From contig NC_063169.1 in NCBI RefSeq assembly GCF_023159225.1, positions 56,259,934 to 56,323,933 of the forward strand: a DNA stretch of 64,000 nt, read 5' to 3'. A program made the position numbers and the translations under genes. Each line of letters opens with the position of its first letter. Position 1 is the stretch's first letter. Shown in pieces: positions 45,866 to 56,949 of the stretch. Origin of the DNA: Perognathus longimembris pacificus. Taxonomy: Eukaryota > Chordata > Mammalia > Rodentia > Heteromyidae. The notes beneath the pieces are model-generated. The model was not told where the DNA came from and did not search any database. It saw only the letters and a list, made by a program, of their open reading frames with translations.

Positions 45866-48237
45866 CCAATGGAGCCTGAGGACTGGGTTCAAAGAGAAAG
45901 AGAGGGCGAGCAGACAGATAATTTAAAATTATAAATTCATTTAATAAAAACTTGGGGTCACAGCTGTTAAGGAGATTCTTAGGTATTATCAAATTCAATA
46001 TCAGAACCTTTTGCAAAATGATAGGTGGTGTTTATGATATTAGCATCATAATTTAAGGCATAAAAAATTTCCCTCTCTCTCTGCACACACACATATCTAT
46101 ACATTCATGTGTTCACATATGTACTTGTTCAGCATTTATATGCATCTCATATTGCATAACAAAATTGGTTTATATTTAAATAAAATCTTAGCTAAAAAGG
46201 GTGAAAAGCTAGAAATAGTATATTCCGAAAGTAAGGGCACACTATTGAATCAGATCATTTATTTCTGTCAGGAGCTTGAGCTATCATTATTCTAAATCAA
46301 TTTTATATAAGACTCCAGGGATTAATCTTAAGTCCATATTTTCTTCAACCTGGGCTTGTGCTATGTGGGAGTAGGTGGAGGAGAAGTAAGTATACTTACC
46401 TCTCCCATTTACATAATAATAGAGAACCATCTAACCGTGTACTGAAAAATTTTGTAGAATATCAGTGTGGATTTAGTTCTAAGTAAAAAGGCCTTAAAGT
46501 AACCTTATTACAATTGGAAAGTACTACAATGATTTGTCGTGTTCTGTAACAGTGAAATAATTTTTAGATGCTCTTAGAACTTAGAACTGTTCAAATATAA
46601 CATTATCTAACAGTGCTTTTTTAAACTTGGCATTTGAAAATAGCCCTTAATGTTGTCCTTGATATAATTAGATTATTTCATTGTATGCTGAATAAAGTAT
46701 TATATGGTTACAAAATGTATGTGTAGTGTGTAAGTTTGCGGATGTGTGTATATGTGACATGCAAGTGAGTTTGTGTGTATGTTCATACCTACATGTATTT
46801 GGGTGGGAAGATAAAAGTAACAAAATGGCATGCAAGTTTATGGTCTATTTTATTTCCAGAATTTTGTTTTACATGATGAGTCCAACAGACAAACAGTACA
46901 AGGAACTTGACTTTGAATTAATAAATTGTTTTACTTACATAGGTCAAAGTTAATCTTATTTTCATGGGCTGTACAATGACAAAATGATGTATCAAAATAT
47001 ATACATTTTTGTAATTAAAATTTTATAGGCTACTGATTTGACCTTGAATTGACTCAAACTATTCTATGCTTTTCTAATTTGTAATTGAAATTATTCAACA
47101 CCTTAATCAAATTAGTTTTTCATATGATTATTATAAGAATCATGTATTATAAGAATCATGGATGTTATTTTTTAATATTCCTATTGATTAAAGAAGAAAA
47201 TACAAGGGAGAGAAAGAGAGAGGCAGATAGATTAGGAGAGATGGGACTGGGGGGAGGGCACCTAGACTCACAGACAGAAAGAGGAAAGCTAGAATGCATA
47301 CTGCCTAGAACCAGGTTATAATTGGAAGCATCTGACCTTAAACCAAGGTTCACTAACTTTTAGTTCTTCACTGCTTAATGAGTAGGATAGCATAACTATT
47401 TAATCAGGATAAATCTGGAAACACTGTTGACAGGTAGAATGGAAAGGTAAAGACTAGGAGACAGAGACAATTTTAGAGGGCAACAAGAGAATTTGGGAGG
47501 AAGTCACAAAAGGCCAGGATTTCAATAGCAGCTGTGGAAAGGGATCCTGCTCACCACTTCTTAGCCATGTGTCCTCTTACACATTTTCTGTGAGAACTGG
47601 TTTGATTGAGAGTCTTTACAATCCCTTTAAAGGTCTCTCTGGTGTTTTTTTTACAATGAGCCAAATGCTTTGGGATAATCTCTGTGATTTATCTAAGCTT
47701 AGTAAAATGTTCAATAAAAGTGGACTGTTTGAATTCATTGAACGAGCAAGGACTGCTGCTAGGGTTTTGGAATGGTTTCTACTTTCCCCATACAAATGGA
47801 TAGATAGCTAATCAAACATTCATGACAAAAAACATGTGTTTTGCATGTCATCTTTATGTAGAACAATGAGGTTTGAGATCTTGTCTCTTTGTAGTCTGCT
47901 GTTTCCAGGCTACATCTCTTCCTGCCGTTTTCATTAATGTATACATGACTAAATCAGACTGTAGTTAGGTCAGTATTTCTTGATGATTATGTTTGCTTAA
48001 GCCTGGTAGAGTGCAGAGTACACTAATTAAGGTATTGTAAGACTTGCATTCTAGATCAGGTTGTGTTATTTCGTTGGGTTACATTGTTTGTCCTTAGGGC
48101 CTCAAGGCCCTCAAAGTGAAGAACGGAGTTTTTTCCCTTTTATCCATATAGATGTATTTAATAATAGCAAGGTAGCAAACACTTCAAAGAAATAGCTTAA
48201 GTTCTTCATAAATGATAAATTAAGGGCAAATATAGTA
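45866..48237. other. AT-rich stretch, no gene seen
   Basis: It holds a CT/CA simple repeat at 46070-46092 and a purine-rich GAGAGAAAGAGAGAGGCAGA patch at 47206. None of the short frames has a domain. Confidence 0.35.
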
Positions 48238-48346
48238 AGTCCATATATATGAACACACACACATATATATGAATATACATATACATGTGTATATATATGT
48301 ATATCTATAAGTATCTGTATATATATATGTATATGTTTGCAAGTAT
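48238..48346. repeat. Alternating TATA/CATA array
   Basis: Imperfect (TATA)n, (CACA)n and TATGTATA words give a largely self-complementary stretch that resembles the array at 13012. Confidence 0.85.
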
Positions 48347-48724
48347 GTGGTGGTATTATTTGGAATGAAGTTATACATGGGCAGTACTCTGTGTCATACA
48401 CACAACTGTTGTGCTGTGTAGAACTCAGATCACGGTCTTGCTTATGAGTGGCTCATGATGCTGGGAGCTGGCAAAAGGGAAGTCTGGAGAGTAGACTACC
48501 AAGGTGGAAATTCAGGTAATGCTGCATTTGAGTACAAAATCTACAAAGCTGATGATCATGCTGGAACTCATGACAATATGTGCTGCAGATGTCAGTGTGT
48601 CACATTTTTCTTCTTTTGGGAAGTCTTATAGTTGTTCAGTGGATCTTTGATCCACATGAGCACAATGAAGGGTAATTTAATTTACTCTATGTTGACTGAT
48701 TTTTAGTGTTAAAAATGTTAAGTG

Positions 48725-48924
48725 GGGGCTGGGGACATGGCCTAGTGGTAAGAGTGCTTGCCTTGTATAGATGAAGCCCTGGGTTCGATTCCCCAGCACC
48801 ATATATACAGAAAATGGCCAGAAGTGGCGCTGTGGCTCAAGTGGCAGAGTGCTAGCCCTGAGCAAAAAAGAAGTCAGGGACAGTGCTCAGGCCCTGAGTC
48901 CAAGCTCCAAGACTGGCCAAAAAA
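48725..48924 (+). mobile_element. Young dimeric ID-like SINE with target duplication
   Basis: This is among the least diverged copies: GGGGCTGGGGACATGGCCTA, B-box GGGTTCGATTCCCC, linker ATATATACAGAAAATGGCCA, right monomer GCGCTGTGGCTCAAGTGGCA and CCTGAGTCCAAGCTCC, then an A-tail. The 14-bp duplication AAAAATGTTAAGTG is present at 48711-48724 and 48925-48938. Confidence 0.95.
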
Positions 48925-48938
48925 AAAAATGTTAAGTG

Positions 48939-49514
48939 AAAAAATTCTTAAAATAATCTCTCCACAGAAATCTCTAGATTACAGTTTGAGCAAATACTTG
49001 GACAGTAGAACCTACCCATGCCGACATAGCCATTCACATCAAGGAAGATTAGATCTGGGCAGCATTATAAACATGGAATCCATTGTCCCTGAATACAAGT
49101 ACACATAATAAGAGATGGGTAATCACATTAGTAGACATTTTTCAATATGGTGATGATCTTCTTGAGCTTTCTAGACATTTTGTAAATCTTAATAGCCTCT
49201 TCCTAGTTTAAACAAAGTCTACATGGATGCTACCATCTGTAACTAAGAACCCTGACAAAAACCCTTTCTAGTAATATCATCTCAAAGATATGAAATCTAT
49301 TTTGAGTTGCTCATGTAGGTTGCATTTGAAAGGGTGAAGATCCGAAAGCATTAGATTATGATACAATGTCAATACACGATGTGTGTTGTAATTATTTTCC
49401 TCCTCAACATTTAGACAAATGTCTTCATAAACCCAGGATTCATAGACTAATCATGATCTATTATTTTGAAAAGCAGGAAGAATCTAAATTGTGAGATAAG
49501 GTTATTCTTTTATC
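48939..49514. other. Unassigned sequence, no gene seen
   Basis: No repeat or exon recognised between the SINE and the inverted L1. Confidence 0.35.
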
Positions 49515-50376
49515 TGAAGTAGTGATTTTTTGAATAATTTATTGTCAAAGTGATGTACAGAGGGGATACAGTTTCATACGTAATACAGTGGATAGATTTC
49601 TTGCACAATTTGTTGTTATCTTCTCCCTCATTTAACCTTTCCCCCTTTCCTTCCTCCCTCCCCCATTTGGTTTACACCAAATGGTTTGTAAGTAGTGCTT
49701 TTGGAGTCTTTTGTCTTTTTATCCTTTGTCTCTCAATTCTGTTATTCCCTTTCCCTTCCCTAGTTCTAATATCAGTATATATAATATCTAGGGTACTCAG
49801 ATGAGATACAGTGATTGTATGGGGGTAGAAGTCCTAAAAAGAGACTTATCTGAAGAGGAAATGAGAATGGCCAAGAGAAACATGAACAAGTGCTCTACAT
49901 CACTGGCCATAAAAGAAATGCAAATCAAAACAACATTGAAATTCCACCTCACCTCAATAAGAATGTCCATTATCAGAAAAACTAACAATAACAAATGCTG
50001 GAGGGGATGTGGCCCAAAGGGAACCCTACTACATTGTTGGTGGGAATGTAAACTGGTTCAGCCACTCTGGCAAGCAGTATGGAGATTCCTCAGAAGGCTA
50101 AACTTAGAGTTCCCCTGTGACCCAGCAGCCCCACTTTTGGGCATCTACCCAAAAGACCACAAATAAGAACACACTAAAGCCACCAGCACAACAATGTTCA
50201 TCGCAGCACAATTTGCCATTGCTAAAATATGGAACCAACCCAGATGTCCCTCAGTAGATGAATGGATACATCTAGGAAAATGTAGTACATATACACAATG
50301 GAATTTTATGCCCCTATCAGAAAAAATGACATTGCCCTGTTCATGATGAAATGGAAGGACTTGAAGTAGAGATTTT
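49515..50376 (-). mobile_element. Twin-primed (5'-inverted) LINE-1 insertion, including its target duplication
   Basis: The element lies in minus orientation. From 49530 to about 49820 it is the complement of an L1 3' UTR (TTTATTGTCAAAGTGATGTA, the C-rich complement of the polypurine tract at 49620-49670, CTAGGGTACTCAGATGAGAT). From about 49830 to 50361 it switches to plus orientation and encodes the end of ORF2: [20 protein letters not shown], the cysteine motif [33 protein letters not shown], then a frameshift and stops. The target duplication is 15 bp with one mismatch: TGAAGTAGTGATTTT at 49515 and TGAAGTAGAGATTTT at 50362. This is an inversion within a single insertion, not two insertions. 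Confidence 0.9.
49831..50361 (+). pseudogene. LINE-1 ORF2 C-terminal fragment in the inverted segment
   Basis: The frame at 49801-50166 (true L1 sequence from about 49831) contains the CX3CX7HX4C motif and the [13 protein letters not shown] helix region. It is broken at TAA 50164, after which homologous sequence continues ([24 protein letters not shown], in another phase). No promoter or start; not expressed as a functional protein. Confidence 0.9.
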
Positions 50377-52199
50377 ATGGAAAGAAAGTGACCTGATAAA
50401 AGTTTTAAAAGATTTCTATCATATGGATTCAAATAACAGAATTAAAGAAGCAAAAAAAAGAAATAAAAGAAAAAGAAAGAAGTATCTTCTGTCAAATTGC
50501 AATACTGATTACTGAAAATAAGAAGCAGAGTTTAATTTTGAATACTATAGTGTCAAGGTGGTTGGATGCTTGCATTTATAGCCTTGGAAAAGACTATGGG
50601 ATGGGAAAGGTTATGCAAAATCTGTGGCATATGACTTTGAATTGGTTTTGGGGCCAAAAAGGGAGAAACTTATTATTGATGAATTTATTTGAATTGGGAT
50701 TCTACCAAGAAGTTTGAATTCAGTGTAAAAGGTAATTATTTTTGCCTTATTTTGTGATTGACATCTCACAGAAGAAGTATGTCCTGAATCTGTATTAGAT
50801 AATAAAATCTTCATGTAGAAGAATGTTGAGAGAGAGATGAAAATTGACCAGCATTCAGTATATTCTGTTATTTACCCTCTAATTCTTAAAAAGTCCCCAA
50901 ATCTCAGTTCCATAAGGCACTATGGCAACACCAGCATCTAGGAAAAGTAGGGTTGCTATATGCAATTGCCATACCAAAAAACATTTAGAGACTCAGCATT
51001 GTGTAAAAGATTCAAAGCAAAGATTTTTAGTGGAAGATAGTTGAAACATGGCAAGAATATAAAATAAGATTTCTTCCAATACCCTTCATCAAAAGAGTTT
51101 ATGACCACTTACACGCCCAAAGTAACTGGGTGGTGATAATAATACATAATCATATTGGTTGGTGATTATTGAGTGATGGGCACTGAGTTATTGTTCATTA
51201 TGTGGGTACTGTAAAAATTCTTTCCCCTTAGTCAAGTAGAGGTACTAAAGTGGAAGAGAGATTTGAAAGATACAGTGAACTTCAATCCATTCCTCCTAAT
51301 TTAAGTTACTTTCTGGCTTATAGAGAAGGCATATTGGTCTTAGAGAATGATGGAAGAGTATTGTAGAACTAATGCTTGTAATATTTTATATGTTCTAGGA
51401 CTCTTTAGTGAAACAAGTAGGCATGACCACCACACCGGGGCACTTGATATATAGTTATTGATTTAGACAACTTTCTGTTTCAGTAAGTTGAGAACAAAAG
51501 ATAGAATTTATTTCAGTTTGCTAGGAAAATACTGTCCTTTCAGTGTTTAACGTTAGATATATGTCATTTCTGTACCTTTGGGCCACGATTTCATCTGCAG
51601 AGAGCCTCATCATTTTACCATCTCTAAGAATATCATACTAACCCCTTTCACAGACACACATGAGAATAGGATCTAGGGAGGAAGAAAGAGCAGCTACTTT
51701 GATGCTTTGATAAGACACACACATGCTAGAGGGCAGGAGATAAACTCTGTGGCATTTAGACTCGCAAAAGGAGAGAAAAATTATCCAGGATGAAGTAGTT
51801 TGGAGCATATCGGGAGGCTATTTTCACAGAGTAAAATCATTCTCTATTAAGCTCTATCTAGTAGCAGAAAAATGTTTGAATTTCAAAGAAAGCTTCCATG
51901 AAATTTGTTGTAAATATAAACCTAGTCATTAGCTAATTAGGCTAACAGTTTTTATTGAACCTGAACTAAAAGACCTACTAGTATATGTGGGCTGGGATGT
52001 AGAAGTTTCAGCAATCAGTTCTTAAGGAGCAGGAGATTTAATTACATGTGACCAACTGAGATGTTGGAAGGAATCAGCAATATAATCCAACAAGGGTCTC
52101 ATAGAACCCACTTATAGGTTTGCAAGCATTGATGCTTACTTGATGTATCAAAATATTAGGCAATAATGTATTCCAGGCTTCTCATTAGGGTTTTCTCTG
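50377..52199. other. AT-rich stretch, no gene seen
   Basis: An A-rich purine run (AAAGAAATAAAAGAAAAAGA) lies at 50455. No named repeat was recognised; a segment near 51170-51250 is weakly MIR-like. Confidence 0.35.
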
Positions 52200-52211
52200 C
52201 TTATCTATCTG

Positions 52212-52270
<59 letters not shown>

Positions 52271-52335
52271 GTCTGTTTGTCTGTCTGTATGTCTGTCTAT
52301 CTATTTATCTATGTCTGTCATCTACCTATCTATAC
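52200..52335. repeat. (CTAT)n microsatellite with CTGT variants
   Basis: About 15 uninterrupted TCTA units run at 52210-52270, flanked by CTGT/CTAT mixtures to 52335. The uninterrupted core suggests length polymorphism. Confidence 0.95.
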
Positions 52336-53019
52336 AACTATATAAAATTTTGGATAAATAAGGAAGTAGTATGTGAAAACAAGTATTGATGGAAGGTGTA
52401 TAAAGGTGAATGCACAGGTGATTGATGTGCTCATTGATGACTCCTGTGCTTTGCTGTTTCTTCCTCATTGGATGCTTATAGCTTCATGAGTTTACTGTTT
52501 CTAATGATTGCAAAGAAACTGTGGATCATCATGCATGATTATCTGGCATCACTAAGGAATTAAAACACCCCCCCCCCAATATTATTCATCTGGCCCTGCA
52601 TGACAGTACCGAAAGAAAAGAAATCCTCCCAGTAGGCCATATTTTAAGGAGGATTTTTTTTTTGCCACTTAGTTTAGAAGGACCAATGAGTGGGCTGTGA
52701 CTCCATGAAAAATTATGATTCATTGCTAGTTTGGGGCCAGATGATCAGGGACCTGGAAGGAGAGGTTCAGAAGATTAATGAGAAGACTTGAGGGGAAATT
52801 ATGTAAATGGGTCTCATGTTTGAAACTACATTGTCCCTTGTGATGGATCAGCAGATGGTTTTGTCTGGAGAAGAGCCTCCAAGTAAAATGATAACATACT
52901 ATCAGCCTCTTTGAACACTCATTCCAGCTTCTATTTTATGTGATCATGAATGAAGTCACATGACAACCCAGGGAATATTGGAAAGATAAGATTATTAACA
53001 TAGATCATAGACTTCCTCT
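52336..53019. other. Unassigned sequence, no gene seen
   Basis: It contains an 11-13 base C run at about 52567-52579 and a T run (52653-52662). No exon or repeat recognised. Confidence 0.35.
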
Positions 53020-53031
53020 CCTTAAGGATAT

Positions 53032-53231
53032 TTTCTTGCAGTATTGGGGCTTGAACTTATGGCCTTTACCTTGCTAGGCAAGCACTATACAAGTGAGTGT
53101 TTACTTTTTTTAAATTTTGTTTCACAGATAGATCTTGTGCTTTTGTCTGGCCTGCCTCAGGTCAGTCTTGAACTTCTGCCTTTCCTTACTCTCTGTATCT
53201 GGGATTATAGGCATGTATCACCATGCCCAAC
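53032..53231 (-). mobile_element. SINE with B1-like left half and ID-like right half
   Basis: Complement of an ID-like monomer at 53040-53095 (GGCTTGAACTTATGGCCTTT, GCTAGGCAAGCACTATACAA) and of a B1-like monomer at 53150-53231 (CAGTCTTGAACTTCTGCC, TGGGATTATAGGCATG). The duplication CCTTAAGGATAT / CCTTAAGGGTAT flanks it (53020-53031 and 53232-53243). The frame at 53044-53484 is read through it. Confidence 0.82.
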
Positions 53232-53495
53232 CCTTAAGGGTATGTTCAGTAAGCTATTTTTGAGTATTTCACATGTGAAGAGTAGGAACATACACAGAAC
53301 TCATGATATAGCATCTAAATTTGGGAGTGAAAACCAAGACCTTGGGAAGAGGCTAGCTACTTTAGACCATTCCATTGTGAAAGGTCAAAGACTTATCTTC
53401 ATTGAAATTGATTTTTATTATAGATGTAGTTTCCCTTTATTCCTCACTGGCAGTAATACTATTCATGAACAGAGATGTTTCTAATTCTCTGTCAT

Positions 53496-53575
53496 TGAAG
53501 AAAAATAAAAGAAAGACAAAGAAAGAAAGGAAGAAAAAAAGAGACAGAAAGACAGGAAGAAAGAAAGAAAAAATG
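53496..53575. repeat. Purine-rich (GAAA/AAAG)n stretch
   Basis: AAAGAAAGACAAAGAAAGAAAG-type units. The lysine-rich frame over it is an artefact of composition. Confidence 0.85.
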
Positions 53576-54505
53576 ACTCATAACCAAGGAATTATTTTAG
53601 TAACCATGGAAGTATTTTTAAAACCTTTCAAAAATGTATTGTATCCTCAAGGAGCCACTTGTGCTACAGAAAATATAATGGCTTTTTAAAGACTAAGTTT
53701 GAAATAAGTTGAGAGAGAATGCTTTAGAGTATCTGTGCTTTCCTACACATGTTCTGCAGATTAATACCCAGCACACAATTTAGATTGATGCTATTCCTAG
53801 AGCTAACATGTGAGCACGGGATCTTGGAATTAGGGGGTGGGAGAGAGAATGCTTCTTCTTCGTCTTCTTTTTTGTCTCCTATTCCTATGCTTTAGACAAT
53901 GCTGGTTCAGAAACATTAGGAAACAAGGAATCAATGTGTCCAACAATGGGTGCATTCTTGCCACTGAACAAGGAGTTGAGAGAATCAACTAGCTATTTTG
54001 GGTTCCTTGGCACTAGAACACTGAACTAATAGTCAAAGCATCCTTTTTTCTTTTGTTCCATTTTGCATTTTTATTTAGTCCAAGCATCTTGACTTGATTA
54101 GCAAGTGATGTGGTTGTGTTGATTCACAAAAGGAATAGAGAGAATCCTGCCTGCAGTGCACTGAGTGATACACAATCAAATGCTTTATCTGTCCCAGATA
54201 CCATTCTGTAATGGTACAGACCCCTGACACCTGTCGTAGGTGTCTGTATGAGAAATTCTACCATTACCTTGTGATGAAAGAGCCATAGCCCATTAAGATA
54301 CTTCACAGGATTGAACAGATTATGGAATGATTGTAGTTGCAGGAGTACAAAATACAAACCATAGCTTTTGAACAGTTACAGAAATGTATAACTTGTTGGA
54401 AGCAAAAAACCCCACAAAATATCTGTAAGTTGTGACTCATAATTTCTTATTTAATAATGTGTGTATTAATGTATGGATATTTAACTCATTGTGTTATTAT
54501 TTCAG
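53576..54505. other. Unassigned sequence
   Basis: It holds an imperfect inverted pair around 54215-54245 (GTACAGACCCCTGACACCTG and CTGTCGTAGGTGTCTGTATG). No exon or recognised repeat. Confidence 0.35.
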
Positions 54506-54660
54506 CCCATGATGCGAGTAACTGTGCAGGGATTGGTCAAGATTGTGACTAAAGTGTGGACAGAAATACAGAAGCATCTGGTGATGCTTATGTGCATGGT
54601 GAAAATATGGATTTTCTCTTTTAAGAAGTGACCACATTTCAGTTGAATAAAGTTCAGCTT
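54506..54660 (+). other. Candidate terminal exon, weak
   Basis: TTATTATTTCAG (ending at 54505) has the form of a 3' splice site. An open frame continues from CCC ATG ATG CGA to the TGA at 54629 (41 codons; M-M-R-V-T-V-Q-G-L-V-K-I-V-T start), and AATAAA follows at 54646-54651. These three signals in order would fit a last exon. Against it, the frame is short, no domain is recognised, and AT-rich DNA yields such combinations by chance. Confidence 0.2.
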
Positions 54661-56359
54661 TATTAGACAGAATCACATTGTATTTCTAGGTTTTTTTTTA
54701 AACTTAATGTGTTTGTTTCTTGTCAGTTCAAGAAGATGGATATGTTTGGGAAATGAGTAGACAGACTGTTCCCCCACTGCTGTGGTTGGTGCTTCGGGAT
54801 GGCAGTGGATTTTCTATTAGATTAATTCTAAGAAACTAGTGTTTATTTAATGACTGTTTTGTTCCTAATATGTATCCTCCAAGCCTATTTGCCTGGCCAT
54901 TCTAGTAATTCTGTGAGTTGTCTAATTCTCTGTAATAGATTCCATCCTCACAATGTAAAGTCTGAGAACTGAACCTCAGAAAGGAGACTGATCATTCATT
55001 CACTGATGCATAGGACAGATACATATTACCTACAATGAGGCTGATGAATGGAAAATTTCCTCTTTTTTTCCAGAAATGCAAAAGGATGCTTAAATTTGGA
55101 GAAGCAAATTGCAAAAGAGTACTACACTTCATAAAGCAGGAAGGCATTCTTTTAGAATTAATTCTGTTCTTTAACTATTATGTCCCTAATCTTACTCTTT
55201 GTTCCATTCCCTGTCTACCCAAAGCAGAAAACTAAGGCAATAATGAAGACTAGAAGACAGAGCAGAGTTCTGTGTTATTGAAATTAAGTCAGGACCAGCT
55301 GAAGAATGGAAAAGGATAAATATCCTTGCCTTTTGTGCCAAACCCAGTATACAATACTTGGGAGGATTATTTATAAAGATGTGTTTTTATGCATATCAGA
55401 ATTTCAGACTACATGTAACATGAAATAGACTGAATGTAATTGCTCCAAGCCTCTATAACCATTAACTGAAGAACGGGGGGAAAGTGGAGTGCAAAAGATG
55501 TATAGATCATAAAAGGAATACTCAGATCTTCTCCATGTTTTCCTAGTCCTTTGACATGATAAGAACATTTATATTTTTCTATAGGAAGTATTGGGCTATG
55601 TTGCCAGTGTTCCTACTAAAAGATTTCCATATAGGGTCAGAGTCAAATAACTTGAGTTAATTTATCTTACCTGTTAGGTTTGCTGCAGAAGAAGATTATC
55701 AGTTCTGGTAAATGAGAAGCTTAAAGAACCAACAAGTGACAATTATATACCTATGTTAAAAACAACAACCAAAACAAACTGGGTCTTTTCTCCTCATCCC
55801 TCTGAACAGATATAAATAAAAAAAGAACTCCAGGAAGGAAAGGACAGGAATGAAAGAGTAGGTGTATTATGTGTCCGCTGCCATTTGCTTGGGCAGAAAT
55901 GTAGTTAGCAAGAGAGAAAATAGTGCAGGGACCTGCTAAACGCATATTAATTTTAGAAACAGAACTAGACTAGCAAACATGATCCCTCAGGACAACAACA
56001 ATGAAATGGAATATATTTATGATCTTATGAAGAGACAGGCAAAGGTAAATATGACATAAATTAATTAAAACAATAGAGAAAAAGTATTTATGCCTACAGT
56101 ATAACCCCTTCCAGTTCACACTGTTCAATAATCTACTTACACTTTTAAATTGCTAGGAAAAATACCTGAGTAAAATAACCAAAGTGATTAAATTATTTAA
56201 AAAAATTGATTTTGGCAGATGAGTCTAACACTATTAGCCACAGGTCATCAAAAACTCAATGTAGAATGATAACCAGAAAATCATCCAGTGAGGAAGAATA
56301 TAGACAAAGTATCACTCAGATGATAGAGAAAATGCACTAGACTGAAATTTTGTGGTGTG
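54661..56359. other. AT-rich stretch, one possible MIR-like piece
   Basis: Near 54905-54990, ATTCCATCCTCACAATGTAAAG followed by GAGAACTGAACCTCAGAAAG follows the MIR order 'ATCCCCATTTTACAGATGAGGAAACTGAGGCTCAGAG'. The short frames elsewhere (55035-55235, 55751-55945) have no recognised domain. Confidence 0.35.
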
Positions 56360-56949
56360 ACAAAACTGGAGACCACCCTTTTTGGGAATAATTAGTACAG
56401 GCTTAGGCAAGTCACAGCAGAGGATCACAAGAGCCCAATAGCTATGCCCTCATGGTCACATAAGATGATGCTAAGTGAAATGAACTCCATGTTATGGAAA
56501 CTATTGTTACATCACAGTTGTAACTACTTTCAATGTCCCATGTGTATTTGTAGCTTCTATTATTGATGATGTTCTTGTATCACCTTCCTGTGGTTGTACC
56601 TACACTATCTCTGTAATCTTATCTGAGTATATTGGAAACCATGTATACTGGTATTGGAACTAGGAAATTGAAAGGGAATACCAAAATTGTGAGACATGGG
56701 GTAAAAAAATAAAAACAACTACAAAAGCAATACTTGCAAAGCTGTTTGGTGTAAGTGAACTGAACACCTCATGGGGGGAAAGGGAAAGGGGAAGGAGGAG
56801 GGGGTATGAGGGACGAAGTAACAAACAGTACAAGTAATGTATCCAATGCCTAATGTATGAAACTGTAACCTCTCTGTACATCAGTTTGATAATAAGAATT
56901 TTAAAACAAATAAAAATAAAAACAAACAAAAAAACAAAACTGGAGACCA
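56360..56949 (+). mobile_element. 5'-truncated LINE-1 3' end with target duplication
   Basis: L1 sequence 56376-56933 runs from GGGAATAATTAGTACAGGC at the ORF2 end through the 3' UTR (GATGATGTTCTTGTATCACC, polypurine tract 56772-56813) to CAGTTTGATAATAAGAATTT and an A-rich tail with AAAT and AAAC units. The perfect 16-bp duplication ACAAAACTGGAGACCA is present at 56360-56375 and 56934-56949. It is very similar to the full-length L1 3' UTR, so it belongs to the same or a close subfamily. Confidence 0.93.

Noticed and set aside
45570..46016. 148-codon minus frame
   Set aside because: Much of it translates the pyrimidine block at 45690-45790 (a K/R/E-rich string) and a decayed SINE; no domain.
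53402..53689. Lysine-rich open frame
   Set aside because: It crosses a purine-rich AAAG repeat; basic composition follows from the DNA repeat.
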